64,000 nt of DNA from Eucalyptus grandis. Its lineage: Eukaryota > Streptophyta > Magnoliopsida > Myrtales > Myrtaceae. The stretch lies in NCBI RefSeq assembly GCF_016545825.1, contig NC_052616.1:53329716-53393715 (forward strand). Reading direction: 5' to 3'. Below the pieces are notes generated by a model. It was not told where the DNA came from. It searched no databases and was given only the letters and a program-made list of their open reading frames with translations. Positions 22,171-34,603 of the stretch are shown here, piece after piece; position 1 is the first letter of the stretch; each line of letters starts with the position of its first letter. The position numbers and the translations under genes were made by a program.

Positions 22171-22500
22171 CCACTCTAATAAAATTATCCAAGAAGCACT
22201 GCCTTCCCAGTTCAGTTCATAGTTTGGTTCATTCATGCCCCCTTTTGCCATCCTAGAAGCTTGCTAGGAGCCGCTCCTTGTTCAGGCCCTTTAACCTCAG
22301 CATCCACTCTCCGCCCTCATCGGACCGGGTCGTTACAGGTACACCATCTTTCGCCGGGTTCGAACCCAAACTACACATCCATTGGAGGGTCTCGTTTCGA
22401 TAGGGACTAACTTACAGAGATATTATCTGATTTGGCCTATCCCATTCTTAGCCTCACGGTCTTATCCTTAGCACACGGGTAAGTACTATCTCAGGAGATC
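22171..22500 (-). other. Foreign segment between Tekay protease and RT
   Basis: The sequence expected between protease and RT fingers is replaced by about 330 bp with no gypsy similarity. It carries a perfect pol III B-box-like ggttcgaaccc on the - strand (about 22354-22364) and a tgtaacgacccggtcc word near 22325-22340. It could be a SINE or small LTR-element fragment. No target duplication found. Confidence 0.4.
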
Positions 22501-22774
22501 ATCCATCCTAGTCCATTGCTTACGGAGCTAGTTCATTCTTACGATGACGTCAAAGTCATACATAACTATCACTATCAAGTCCATTTCCAGATCTCATTCC
22601 CCTAGGGTTATCTCACTCATCTCACATGCTAACATAGGTAACAACATGTCTTTCAGTGATGTAGAAATACAAATAGGCATATCTAAAGATTTGATTCCTA
22701 CTTCTCACAATCATCTATACTTCTTAAACATAAATGAATGCGTGTCACTTATATCAAATAACACATATGCCTTC
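22501..22774 (-). pseudogene. Tekay aspartic protease remnant
   Basis: The - strand frame after gag reads VISGTISIDG, then a region corresponding to the D-(S/T)-G protease core, degraded to AYVLFDISDTHSF-like sequence, and DLIVM..MYDFDVI. These are in the order typical of Tekay proteases. Stops interrupt it. Confidence 0.7.
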
Positions 22775-23960
22775 TTATCCATCTATAGAAATCGTACCTG
22801 AGATAACATTTTCGAAAGCTTCCGCTTCCTCTTGAGTGACCGCATACACCATTCCTTGTGCTAGTGGCCTCTGTGGATTCCTTGGTAGGTTTAGTCCACC
22901 GGTACTTTGTTGTACCTGTCGCACTGAGCTAACACTCAGCTGCGACCTCTCTTGTGGACAATTTCTCTTAAAATGCCCCATCTACCCACAGCCATAACAT
23001 TTCGGTGGATTATTACAGAATCCCGGCCCATGCTGTCCACCACACCTCTAACAGTTATTATCCTGATAGGGTAAACCGGGCCACTTTTGGCTTTTCCAAA
23101 ATTCCCAAAATTACTCCTCTTCTTAGATCCCCAGGGCTGACTCTGACCAGGATAGGGTCTCTTACCCTTTCGAATATCACTAAAGGTCATCTGTCTCTTA
23201 GATTTCAATTGATCTCTCACTAACTCTTGCTCCACCAACTATGCCCTTTAATATATTTTATTATAATCTCTTATATTCAGAGGCACAAGTTGTTTTCTGA
23301 TATCAGTCCTTAGCCCTTTCAGAAATCTCTTTGCCTTTTCTTCTCGATCCTCAACTAATCTAGGAGCATACCTAGACAATTTAGAAAATTTTGCCTCATA
23401 CTGGTCTACTGTCAGCTTATTCTGTTCCAACTAAACAAATTCAGTAATCTTCCTATCATTGGCACAATCAGAGAAAGGCTTCCTATTGAAAGCTCTAACA
23501 AACTCATCTCAATTTATATCAGTACCTGGTGGAAAGATCGTATCTCTTGAAGCTCTCCACCAAAACTTTGCATTTCCCTCTAGCCGGTACTCGCCAAAGT
23601 TATTTTCTCGGCATCATTACAGTCCAACAACTAGAAAATTCGTTCCATTCCATCTATCCATTGTTCCGCCTCCTCAAGACTTCCTGTTCCACTAAACTTA
23701 AGTAGCTTCAACTTCAGAAATTGTTCCACCATTCCTTGAGGGCGACGTTCCACTCTAGGTTGTTGTTGCGCTTGCCTTTCCATCAGATTTCCAATATTGG
23801 CCAATGCCTGCAGGATATCTTCCATTCGGGGTTCAGCCCTTGCAGTAGAGGCTTCAGCCCTCGATGGATGAGCACTTCCAGCTCGCACCATGACTTTCCT
23901 GCAATTTCCAAGCATTGCCTCGGGAATAATTTGAGACTCACTATCTCCATTTAAAAGCAA
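22775..23960 (-). pseudogene. Tekay gag remnant
   Basis: Read in order on the - strand: MEDILQALANIGNLMERQAQ and LKLLKFSGTGSLEEAEQWI (retrotransposon gag start), LTVDQYEAKFSKLSRYAP and RFLKGLRTDIRKQLVPL, then a GKRPY/P-rich linker and the zinc-knuckle end GHFKRNCP near 22981. Frame changes occur near 23240, 23440 and 23630. The product would be the capsid-nucleocapsid protein. Confidence 0.85.
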
Positions 23961-24132
23961 CTACTACTATATAAGTAACATAAACATGTTACTGGCACCT
24001 AAAGACAACTCATGATAACTACTAGGGATCCGTTATTCAAAGTTAGTCAACTACTCTTAGTTAGTATACTATGGCGTGCATCATTCTATCATCAATTCCA
24101 TTTGAGGCTCCTAATCACTCCATATAGACCAT

Positions 24133-24145
24133 AGCTCTGAAACCA
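24133..24145 (-). other. Primer-binding site of the Tekay element
   Basis: On the - strand tggtttcagagct matches the initiator tRNA-Met type primer site (tggtatcagagc) with one change. It lies about 8 bases inside the 5' LTR edge at about 24154 and fixes the element's orientation. Confidence 0.8.
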
Positions 24146-24153
24146 ATTACGGT

Positions 24154-27128
24154 TGTGTCACCCCTCGAACAGCCTCCGATTTGTCAGGGTCACCACAGTT
24201 CGCTTACCTTTCTCTTTCGTGACCTGAAGGTCCATCAATCCTGGGCGGTTTATGTCTTTTAGGTCGGTCCCTGCGCAATTTATATGGCGGAAGCGTATCC
24301 AACAACTCCCTTCCTTATATTCATAAAACAGTGCACACCAACTAAACATTTTATGTAAGTTAAAGCTGTACACTTTTATTTACATAACTTGATGGACATC
24401 ATTCTTCGGTACATCAAAATGCCAAGTTTTTCTATACTCAGCTATATTTCAAATATGACCCACATCTCTTCCAACAATCATATACATAAGGTCCATCGAT
24501 TAGTGTCGGCGTCCAAAAGTTCCTTCCTTTGATGTCCTCCTCCTCGCAGCTATATCCAACCACTCGGTCTATTTGCTGGTGGCGATGGCGGCAGAGGTAT
24601 CTTGTCTAATCTGAAATGTTAGTCCCCAAACGGGGTGAGTACAACCACTCAGCAGAAAAAGATTCAACAAGCTATATTGAGCATAACAATCAGCATCTAA
24701 TTTCATACAAGATAGACAAGGCAGGGAGACAAGGGATAAATGGATATCAATGTCATGGAATTCTTCAATACTAAAGCAATTGCAAATTCTATAAGAATCA
24801 TATGCCACATAATCAGATCACAATCATGAAACCCTTCAATGTGATGACAATATATTTAGACCCCACACATTTGTAGTCAAATCATTCATTTTATTTTTCA
24901 AAAGGTTTCATCCCCGGAGGACCAATGTTTGTGTCCCTTCAGCATTCGCATTCGGCATTCGCATCCTTCCAAGCATCACGAAAGCCTCCGGCATTCGGCC
25001 ATTTAAGGCCACCGGGCATCTGGAGCGAATCACGCCTCCAGGCATCTCGTACCCCACCTGGCATCACGAGGAACCTCGAGGGCCTCCCATGAAAATGATT
25101 ACCCTGGCCATCCGGATTTACGTACCGACTAGCATACTACCGGGCATCCTGAAACTCCCAGGGAATAACCTCCGGCATTCAGCCATTTATGGCCACCGGG
25201 CATCCACAAGGCATCGACTCACTCGATCCTTTGGGCATCCCGACTCCTGGGGAATCATTAATCCGAGGGTTCAATGGGTAACAAATCGCATTTTAATTTC
25301 ACAAATGCATCATCATATGTCAAACAAGATATCTCATGAACCCTTTTATCAAACAAATTGCATTTTAATTCACAAATGCATCATCATATGTCAAACAAGA
25401 TATCTCACAAACTTTTTATCAATCACAATATCCTACCATCAGCATCATCAAGTCACAAAACTCCCACCATCAGCATCACTAAGTCACATGGCAATTCGAG
25501 AACTATACTTCATATAGGACAATTCTATAGAAAACTCGAAACAGTAACTTAATTTCTACAATTGCGCAGTTTTAGCAACAATTCTGAATTAATTATTAAA
25601 TGGGATCAGAAAATTACAAAATTTTGACACGTTATCAATAAGACCTAGAGGAACAAATCCCAAGCAGAACACTAAGTCAGATTCCGTAGGAACTGAGGGT
25701 AAAACTTCGATTTTCTTCCTACCCAACATTCTGTAAAATTCCAGATTTCATATTTTTGTAGGAAAATTATTTCAGGGGTCATACTTTGTTCGTTTTCTCT
25801 GAATTTTGGATATGTTATTTATGAGGATGTGCTCTAAAACTTTTATCAACAGTTCAAAATCAAATTGTGGTCAGACAATTACAGAAAATTTAAAATGTCG
25901 CCTGAGGTCACACTGATTTTCACAAAAACAGTTCACAAGTTCACAAAACTCCTCCTATATATTAGATTTCGACCTCCCGTCATTATACTCTTTGTCCATA
26001 CACACAATATACCTTACCAAAGCATGATTATCAATAAGATTCCTCATGGTCAGAATCTCAAACTCATTTGGTTTCACTTGCAAGTTCAAAAATCCAGCAC
26101 TCACACTTCATGAAATTCGAAATCCAGCACTCACACTTCATGAAATTCGAAATCCAGCACATGCACCTCATCCACAACCAGTTTTCTTGATCTAACACCC
26201 TCCTACATATCAAAGACTCCACATGCAGCTCAAGTACTCCATTCTCCTCACCTATTTCACTTCTTTTCTAGGCAAAACAGCTTGCAACAACATAGATTGA
26301 AGAACAATTGCTTGCCTTAAACTCTCCCACTCGGTAGCTGTCCGAAAATGGAGGTTCAGGGGTCGCGGCTTGGCCGGTCGGTGACGGGAACTAGTGGCGT
26401 CGACGGCGGCTGCACGGGCAAGGTGAGAGGCGGCCCTTCCTTCTCTTTCCCTCTCTGCCTGCACCCACGATCGACCCTCCTTTTCTCCTTGTTTGGTTTC
26501 CTCTCAAACTCTCTCTCGGTCTCTCTCTCCTGTCTTCGTACGAAACCCCCCCCACTCCCCCTTTGTTTTGTTCTTTTATTAATCAATAAGTTTAAAATGG
26601 ACAGATGGCACGAGAGGAAGGACAAATGTAGGTACAACAAGGACAAGTGTAATTGTGGAGGAGACAAGTGTTGGGGGGGGGCATGCAATTTCCTCCCCCT
26701 CCTCTTGCTTCATACAACGCCCATGGGGTGTCCTTGGGCTTGCTTGGTTCCTAATACTTGGGCCCAAGAGTCCATAAAATAAAGCCCAAATTTTCCCTTT
26801 TTTTTTATACATATATATAGTATTTTATCTCTATCAAATTTAGTTTAATAACAAAATTTCAGATCGCTTTATATACAAGTATATACACACATATAAATAT
26901 ACTCCAAATTCTTGCAGCCCGCTCAATATCCTCAAGTTTTAATTCTTTAAAGTTTTTAACGCATAAAATTCTTATGCAAGATCAAATCCCATCCTTTTGG
27001 TTCAAAGGATAAAATTGAAATACTGTTCCAAATGAACAAATACAAATTAATGCCTATAAAATAAAGACAAAGTCATAGTTCGGTGACTATCACATATCCG
27101 AGAGTCGTCTAAAATTTTGGATGCCACA
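24154..27128 (-). repeat. 5' LTR of the Tekay element
   Basis: About 2.97 kb. On the - strand it starts tgtggcatcc at 27128 and ends ...ggggtgacaca near 24154. It matches the truncated 3' LTR over 25310-27128. A unit of about 31 bp, cactcacacttcatgaaatt and following bases, is doubled at about 26097-26160 but single in the 3' LTR. The base after its outer edge (27129) resumes the split gypsy LTR. Confidence 0.85.
24940..25262. repeat. GC-rich degenerate tandem repeats in the Tekay 5' LTR
   Basis: Variants of cctccggcattcggcc and ccgggcatc recur about a dozen times in 320 bp, including ggcatctggagcg, ggcatcacgagg and ggcatccacaagg. The patch is much GC-richer than the rest of the LTR. The matching part of the 3' LTR is missing, so its variability within the element cannot be judged. 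Confidence 0.65.
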
Positions 27129-29009
27129 AGTCAGCCCTTTGAAGCACGCGAAGCAGCCCAAGCCCAAGACCAAGCCCAGTAATTGCTGTGGGCTTGCAAG
27201 GCCTTTGGGCCTGGCCCAAGTGTCCACTTATGCTGCCGAAAATTCGGAATTTAGCCGCTATTGCGTCGTCGTCGTAGTGATCCAGTTTTCGCTTTTAATC
27301 AAGTGAGTTTTACTCACTAATGCTTTCTTAGTTTGTTGATTATGCTTAGAGATTGATTAGATTTAATTAAGTGCACTTAGGTGGTTAGATTAGTTTAGAA
27401 CAATTAAATTAGTGACTTGATTATGCATGTTAGGTGGTTAGACTTAGCCATTAGCGAGTAACTAGGCTCAAGAAATTATTGAGTGAACCTTGGAAATTTT
27501 CTAGGTCCGTCTTGGCCTCTAATTAGGCATTACGGGCTTAAATTGGATTTATTTCTATTTAATAATTATTTTCGAAATTAATTAATTATTTATTTATTTT
27601 TCTAGAAATTCAACTCGGATGGCCGGTGACCGGAATTTTATGTTGATTGCCGTGTGACGCGGTCCGTTTATTTAATTGAGCTTTATTTCATGCTGAATTG
27701 AATTATTTGTGAAAGTGTGAATGATTCTTTAATTGGATAATCATTGGTTATTAATTGAAAAATAACCGGACATCGGTTGACAATGCCAAAAATATTTGAG
27801 TGGACCACAGAAAATGTGGGAGTTATGGAAATGAAAATATTATATTTTAGCTAAGGCCGACCATGTCCCCACACACGGTTACTTTATCAAGAATGATAAA
27901 AAGATGGAATTGGTTGTATGATTGGGATGGTATACTATATTGACTTGCGGCTGATATGTCAATTTAGTAGAGAGCAGTATACTGATATATTATATCAGCC
28001 TATGGACGATATGTCAACTTAGCAGAGAATAGTATACCTTACTAGTTTTGATGGCATATGTTGGTATACTATATCAGCCTAAGGGCAATATGGCATCTTA
28101 ACAGAGAGCAGTATATCTTATCAGCTTAGATTGAGCAGTGTTGATAAACTATATCAGCCTAAGGGCGATATGGCAGCTTAGCAGAGAGCAGTCCTGATAT
28201 GAACGAACTGATAGATAGTATGTGATGAGCCGACCAAGAAAGGGTCGAGATGACATGTAATCGACTAGGTCGATTGATCATTGCTTTGATATGATGTTGT
28301 GACTTGATTGATTGAATTGAAATGACCGATGAATGGTCCGATTGATAGGTAATCAACTAGGTCGATTGATTGAAATATCAATCTGTGATGTTATTATTTG
28401 GGTGCCTATTGAACTGTGCTAATGTGCAAGTGGAATCTGAGGCCAAGGTAAGTCCTCTAACCCGTGCATGCATAGGCAGCTCGGTTAGCGCATTGGTTTA
28501 CTAATTGAGTCTTAGGGGGTAGAACTTATTGAGACATGGTCTCAATGGTTATTGTATAACCATTTCAGGCCCGTAGATGATCCCGAGAAGGAGGAACCCG
28601 GGAGAGGACGATGAGCCGAAAAAAGATGAAGAGCTTGAAGGAAACGAACTTAGTGAAGAAGAATGAGAGGAGGATCAAGATGATCTCGAGTACGACCTAG
28701 ATGAGGACTGAGATCCCATCCTGTCTTGTCAAGCCTGGTTTTTATGTGGATAAGTGTTAGATTAGACCTCTGTGAATAGTAGTGTAATATATACTATGAG
28801 GTGCTTGTATAAAAGTGTGGTTATGAATTTTCAGCATGAAAAATATGACCCTGCTTTTCTATCCCATTGTTTTATTGTCTAGGGATTTATAACTGCTTCC
28901 TCATGTGCTATTGAAAATGAAAGGGTCGGGGATACATAGTCCTGGGATATTGTATTCTAAAATCGACCAAGGTAAAGGATGTGTGCGTGCCTGAGGATCG
29001 GGGTGTGAC
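27129..29009 (+). mobile_element. Right half of the split Ty3-gypsy solo LTR
   Basis: It continues the + strand LTR after the nested Tekay element and ends gatcggggtgtgaca, followed by atcgc. It resembles 55110-56639 in landmarks: ggtgaccggaattttatgttg against ggttagtgaaattttacgctg, and a ...gtcggggatacatagtcctggg-like end. It contains a tandem repeat at 27930-28200. The aggaggacgatgag... acidic-looking stretch near 28590-28700 is LTR sequence, not a gene. Confidence 0.65.
27930..28200. repeat. Tandem repeat of about 60-85 bp in the split LTR
   Basis: Four diverged units share tactatatcagcctaaggg, an atatggca word and cttagcagagagcagt. Unit starts lie at about 27932, 27975, 28060 and 28140. 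It may be an internal LTR enhancer-like expansion. Function unknown. Confidence 0.65.
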
Positions 29010-30123
29010 AATCGCTCTTATGAGGTGGTGCTAGTAATTGGCCAAAGTTCTCCAAAAGCCTAAAAATTGCAGCTTGATTTCCTTGGTTAATTATGTAATG
29101 CTATTTTTAATTTAAGAATAGCCACCAATCTATTAAAGATTAGTTAGAGGCCAAGTAAAATGTGAGAGGTCGTTTTACTTTTGCAAGTTAGAGACTCAAG
29201 CCTAGGGCCTCGATAGCACTAGATGTCTATCTAATGCCTAATTTGGTATCTTTTCCTCTTTCTTGAAAACATTTAATCTTGTGATCTTTCCAACTTCTAA
29301 AATCCAAAGCACACACTTCTACATGACCACACATAATCAAAGTTGTATAACACGAACATTAACCGTCAAAATAACATCATACCAAGTAAAATACTATGAT
29401 ATCAAAAGCAATTGAGGTGCAATAAGAAAACCCAATATGAGTTGGGCAAAAAATATACATTCTCTTGTTGTTGAACCTTGGAATAGCACTGCTGAGGCTG
29501 CTAATAATTAAATTTGCAAATGGCCTAAATTAAGGAGTGCATGTCTCCTAAAGCTAAATGATGATAATAATGATAACATGATTAAATATCTAAACTATAC
29601 CAAAAACGTGTTGTATAATTTTAAATTAATAAACATAATGAAAATTCTATAAATATGAGGTGAACATGTGAATGTGGCTGGGGAATGATGCAATAATGCA
29701 ATGGGTCGTCCAAAACCGACTGTCCAACCCATTAGGTGTGCTGGACAGTTAGCTAAATGTGCTCATTGTCCACTAAACAATTCCAAATAAACATGGAATC
29801 TTGGTGACAGGTGAATGATGATGTATGATTCCACTAAAATATGAGATTAAACAACGTAAGTGGCAAAAGAAATAAAGTTCATCACATCCGGGGACCGATC
29901 CTTGGAGCCGGTTGACGCCAGGTCTCAAACTTCAAACATGACATCCAACATAGGAATCGACATTACATCTCAATCTATCATAGAATATAACACCGACATG
30001 AGTAAATGACGAAGAAAAATGAACTTGACACCCTAGGGCCCTCGGCCAAAACATGGGGCGAGACACATTTACAAGGTTTTTCAACAAAAAAATCAAGGGA
30101 AACGGCTAGACAAAGCTAGTAGG
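29010..30123. other. Intergenic, nothing recognised
   Basis: AT-rich sequence right of the gypsy LTR. No domain, RNA gene or paired element ends seen. It stops where the duplicated kinase flank begins at 30124. Confidence 0.5.
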
Positions 30124-32685
30124 GGTCACGGCCAAGGGAGGTGGAAATGGACCGGTTTAACAACGAACTTAAGTCTAACATAACCCAAAAAGGTCAAATC
30201 ATATGTACTAGATCCCATAACCGTGTCAATCCATCGGTAGACCAAGGTAGTGGATTTGTAATGCATGCAATGGCTATATGAGTTGCCATACCTCGGCTTT
30301 TAACTATAATCCGAAACTTGTCTATCTTTGAGAACGAGTTACAACTTGAAATGATAGAGGGATGAAAGTGTTTTACCTTGAATTTGTGAAGTAATGAGTC
30401 CTAGGCTCTCACTCAACTCACGATATTTAACAAAACCGACAAAGTTTGCTCTAGTTCCCTCAACCTTCACTTATTACCTAACGATTTTGGGTTCCTCAAA
30501 TCATAGTTTTTTTTTATGGTTTTTCAAGCCTAGAGAGAATTGAAGGAAATGAAGACTAGAGATAAGCTAGAGAAATGAAGGTGGAAATGAGAGGGATGAG
30601 TTTAGAGAGAGAAAAAAATTATCTTGAATCCCTTGGGATTATTGTCCAACAAGTCCTAAACCTATTGTACGGCAGTAAATGTAGTCCTAAACTTTCAATT
30701 GTATCAATTCAGTCCTAAACTTATTGTAAGGCAACCGGTTTAGTCTTAAACTTTTTGCCATACTAAGTTTGTCCTAAACTTTTGGATAGTTTGTCAATTT
30801 ATTCATAAATCTTTTAGTAATTTGCCAATATAATTCTTCCAGATAAGTTTGGTTGGAAATTGCCTAATGACTACACTAGCAAATCATTAAAAGGTTTAGG
30901 ATTAAATTGATAAATCGTCAAAATTTTTAAGATTGAATTGGCATAAGTAAATGGTTTAGGACTAAATTGGTCATTGTATAATAAGTCTAAGCATTTTTGG
31001 ACAAATTTTCTTCTGAATCCCTTTATATGGTCATTGGCCAAGCCCATCCTTACCCAATGGTTTCTAACCAATATCCACTGGTTCAAAGCCCTAAAGTGCA
31101 TTGGTTTTTGTCCAACATTTCAAGCTTGATCCATCGAGTCTTCGTCACTGAAATTAGTCAACTGGGTCATCGGTCAAGCTTGGGCACACTATGCAGTCGC
31201 ATGGAAAAGATGAGTATGTAGTCATTGTTCGTCCATTTTGACTGAAATTCGTAGTGAAGTGAGCTAATATGTAGATTACGATAATGTAAAATTTTTAGGC
31301 CAAATGGACATTAGAAACTCCCACTTTGATGCCCTCAGATCACTGCTTATGGACTGCCAGCCTCATGTAAGGATCAATCAATACCTTTGATTAATGCGAA
31401 TTTAGGAAACTATAACTTTTTGGAGTAAGCCATGGGCCATATACCATTAGAAGAGGAGCTCATGCCATAAAAAGCAACATACCGGTACATTGATGCTCCA
31501 TTTACCCCCACATTAATTTTTGCATAATAAAAGCTTTCAAAGTGGTAAATCTGTGTCACGTTTATTATAAACTAATTTTGTATATGATAAAAAATCTCAA
31601 ATTAATATACTTGTATCATATTTACGTTAAATTGATGCACTCATGCCCCATTCACAAAAAAAAAAAAATCCATATCTACCACAATTTGGAGTAAATATGA
31701 TGCATGTATACTAGTTTGGGATGTGACATGACTGTACTAATTTAGAGTTTTTTTATGATACAAAATTAGTTTGGTGCTGAATATGGCACTTACATTAGTT
31801 TGGGAGTTTTTTATGAAACAAAAAATTCGTTTAGGGTATACCAGTTTAGAATTTTTGATGATATTAGCCAATAAAAAGTTAGAGTCAAAGATGTTCATTG
31901 CGATACTTAAGCTTGCAAATTTCCAAGTTTTTTTTAGCCTTGAACCAAGCAGGAGAGGCTGCAACAAATTAAAAAAGAAAAAGGTTGAGTCCTAGTGTGG
32001 GTTCGATTTTCTCGTGAACTCTAGCTCCTTTGTTGATCAAAGTTTTTGCCGTTGAGTCTAATATAATAAAATTAGAATGCTCTATCACCGCATGCAAAAG
32101 AAATGCATTGAGAAATGTCAGTGCATGATGACGCTATGTCAATGTTTTTAGTTAGGGGTCAAATTTTTTCCATTATTAGCGTATTAGATACTTAATCTTT
32201 ATGAAATGCATATGTGGTACCTATCTCTTGACATAGGGTTCAAGATACTAAGACTACAATGTTCCTAGTTTCTAATTGTAGAGATGTGCTGATAAAAATA
32301 TCAATGCAAAATGGTGCACAATTGCAGTTTTTTGCTGGGGGTTAAATTTTGTTGTTTGATAGAGAATTTGATCTTTGAAAATTTCAAATGCATGAATAAT
32401 CTTTGAGGTGAAAATTTAACTATCAAATCCACTTTAAAAAGAAGCTCTAACACTTTGCTTCTGCTTACAGATGTTCTGAAACTTTTGTGCGTCCTTGCCC
32501 ACATAACATTGTTCTACCAGAGAGCTAGCAACTCATATTCCCTCACAATCCCTATGTTTACATCATATATCCACATAAAACTGCAACAAAATATTGCATA
32601 TCCAAGCCGCTTAATTTGGTGAACACTGAACCCCTAGAAAGATGAATTGATAGTGAAAATGCATTTGAGAATTTTATCTTCCTTT
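30124..32685. repeat. Duplicated 3' flank of receptor kinase A
   Basis: About 2.5 kb matching 56640-59192, from ggggtcacggcca to gaattttatcttcc. Its right part (about 32020-32680) also matches 38500-39245. It is the 3' flank of the kinase units. Small matching frames in the first two copies (for example MHFRALNQWILVRNHW at 30871-31101 and 57412-57624) lack domains and do not persist, so I do not call them genes. The inner stretch has several versions of the word tcctaaacttttgg. Confidence 0.85.
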
Positions 32686-34603
32686 TGTTGGATGTATGTC
32701 CTAAAGCTATTATGTAATAGTTACATATTAGGGATTTCAATTGTACTTTTATTATTATTATTTAATTAATGGCAATGACATATTCATTCATTTGTTTAAT
32801 TATTTTATATTTATGAATGATTCCATAAGATCAGTTGCAACTAGACCTATTCTTAAGACGTCAAGAATATATGTGACGGATTCATAGTTAGACTAAATAT
32901 TTAAATTGTTCCTGGTCGATGGATTATTGAGTGGATATTAATAATCCTATTGAGACCGATGTGTTCTTAATTTCGCCATTAAGTATTGGATACTTAATGA
33001 TGAGTCACATGTCATTGGGTATTATGATGCTTAAGTTAGAACACAGGTGTTTGTATTAGACAAGTTCACTGAACGTGACACATATGGAACGATTAGCAAT
33101 ATGGAAGCTTTTAGCGTGGTCAATGTCTGATTGTTCATGCTTTGATCTTGTGTAAATAATCCTTAGACCCGAGGCACAGTTTTAACTTGTGTATTGAACA
33201 ACTATGGTTCACGGGTGCACATCATGCCAGGTCATTGATCCGTCTTTATACTTGATGGTCATAGTTTGTTCATATACGAAGTTGGACGTGTGCGCAATAT
33301 GGAATTGTCTTCTTGTTACTTGCAAGGTATAATAATGATGTCCTATGCGATCTAATTATAACATTGCATTGAAATCCTCGGCCGGGGTTGTAACTGAGAA
33401 TAAATTGTTTATGTCTCAAATAAAATACATGTCAATTAGATTTGTGCATATGATCAAATTAATGACTTGACAAATATTCCACGGTCTTTGTTTAATCGGG
33501 ATATAGTAAGACAGAGGGATTGAATTACACTGTAGCCAAAACTGACATGTTCATTATGTTCTTAAGATATTCACACTATTTGGGTAGTCATGACATATTG
33601 CTAGATGTCAATCATGGCTTGTAGGACCTAAAAGATTAATTGAGACAATTAATTATTTTGGGAGTACCAAGTCTTACTACCAGCTTAGTGATAAACCTAG
33701 AGATGTCACATACCATAAATAATTAGGATAACGTGGAACAAGAGAGAAATATTGTTGCAAATGTGTTTGCAATTACTGCAATCAAATTGAGTCGATTTGA
33801 AATTAAATTAAATGAGATTTAATTTAATTTGTATTATAATCACGAGCCTACTTGCATATGAGGCACACACATGCGCAAAGTAAATACATATTAATGTATT
33901 CCAAATGTACATATAAAGATTATGTTCTTTTTAAGGGGATTAATTAATTATTTATTTATTCATTTAATTAATTAATTAATTAAAGTTGAAATGGTCAGCA
34001 AGAATTGCTTAGCATTTGGCACGAATAATCGTGCACATGCACGATCGTGCAGGATCGTGCACGAATCAGAAAAGGTTCCGCAACCGTTGCTGATTTCGTG
34101 AAAGTGTGCTTTTTAATAAATGCCGCAACAAGGAAAAGTGTGGGCTGCTTGCTGAAGATAGAGAGAAAAACCGTGTGTGTGTGTTCGTGTGGTTTGTGTG
34201 TGTTCTTGTGTCCTTGAGACGCGAGAAAGAAAACAATTCTCTCTCATTCAGGCTGTGGTTAAATACGTAAAGGATATGGAGAATTGCTTCACAAGATTGC
34301 TAGCACAATCAAAGAGGTGATTATCCGAAAGTTCTCTCTTATGTTCGATATCTATTGTTGGTGTGTCTGAACTAGAGGTCCAACGCTTGTGGGACTCGAA
34401 CTGAAGAACATCCGAACCAATTCATTTTAAAGTGCACTTCGAAAGGTAATTAGTTTAACCCCCTTTTATATTGTGATTATTGATTAAAACGCACGAACAA
34501 CGCATTTGAAGAATCATGTATAAAATATATCTTTGTTTTCGCTGCGTTTTTTTTTTTTTTTTTTTGTTAATTTTACCTATACATGATTCATGAAACCCTA
34601 ACA
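32686..34603 (+). mobile_element. 1.9-kb solo LTR inserted in receptor kinase A
   Basis: It starts tgttggatgtatg and ends aaaccctaaca, the TG...CA inverted termini of an LTR. It is flanked by ccttt (32681-32685) and ccttc (34604-34608), a 5-bp target duplication with one mismatch. The paralogous uninterrupted site in kinase C is at 59193-59197. There is no gag or pol inside. The length suits LTRs of large copia lineages, but this is not proven. A palindrome-rich spot lies at 34026-34068, and gtgtgtgt and poly-T tracts near its end. Orientation is inferred from the termini only. Confidence 0.85.

Larger units (their letters stand above)
17471..27128 (-). mobile_element. Defective Ty3-gypsy (Tekay-type) retrotransposon
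   Basis: On the - strand the element reads 5' LTR (24154-27128), primer-binding site, gag, protease, reverse transcriptase, RNase H, integrase, a chromodomain-type tail, polypurine tract and a truncated 3' LTR (17471-19294). RT before integrase defines Ty3-gypsy, and the C-terminal tail (HDVFHVLMLRRYKPD) and long LTRs suit Tekay/Del. Stops, shifts and two internal replacements disable it. Because the 3' LTR end is missing, no target duplication can be scored. Confidence 0.85.

Noticed and set aside
27930..28200. Repeat array as a CRISPR
   Set aside because: Units are diverged and contiguous without unique spacers, and the host is a plant.
28570..28720. Acidic Glu/Asp-rich stretch near an LTR end, looking like an exon
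   Set aside because: It lies inside the split gypsy LTR and has a stop; it is not conserved as protein in the sister LTR.
30871..31101. 76-codon - strand frame MHFRALNQWILVRNHW, also at 57412-57624
   Set aside because: Present because the flank is duplicated; the copies carry frame-disrupting changes and show no known domain.
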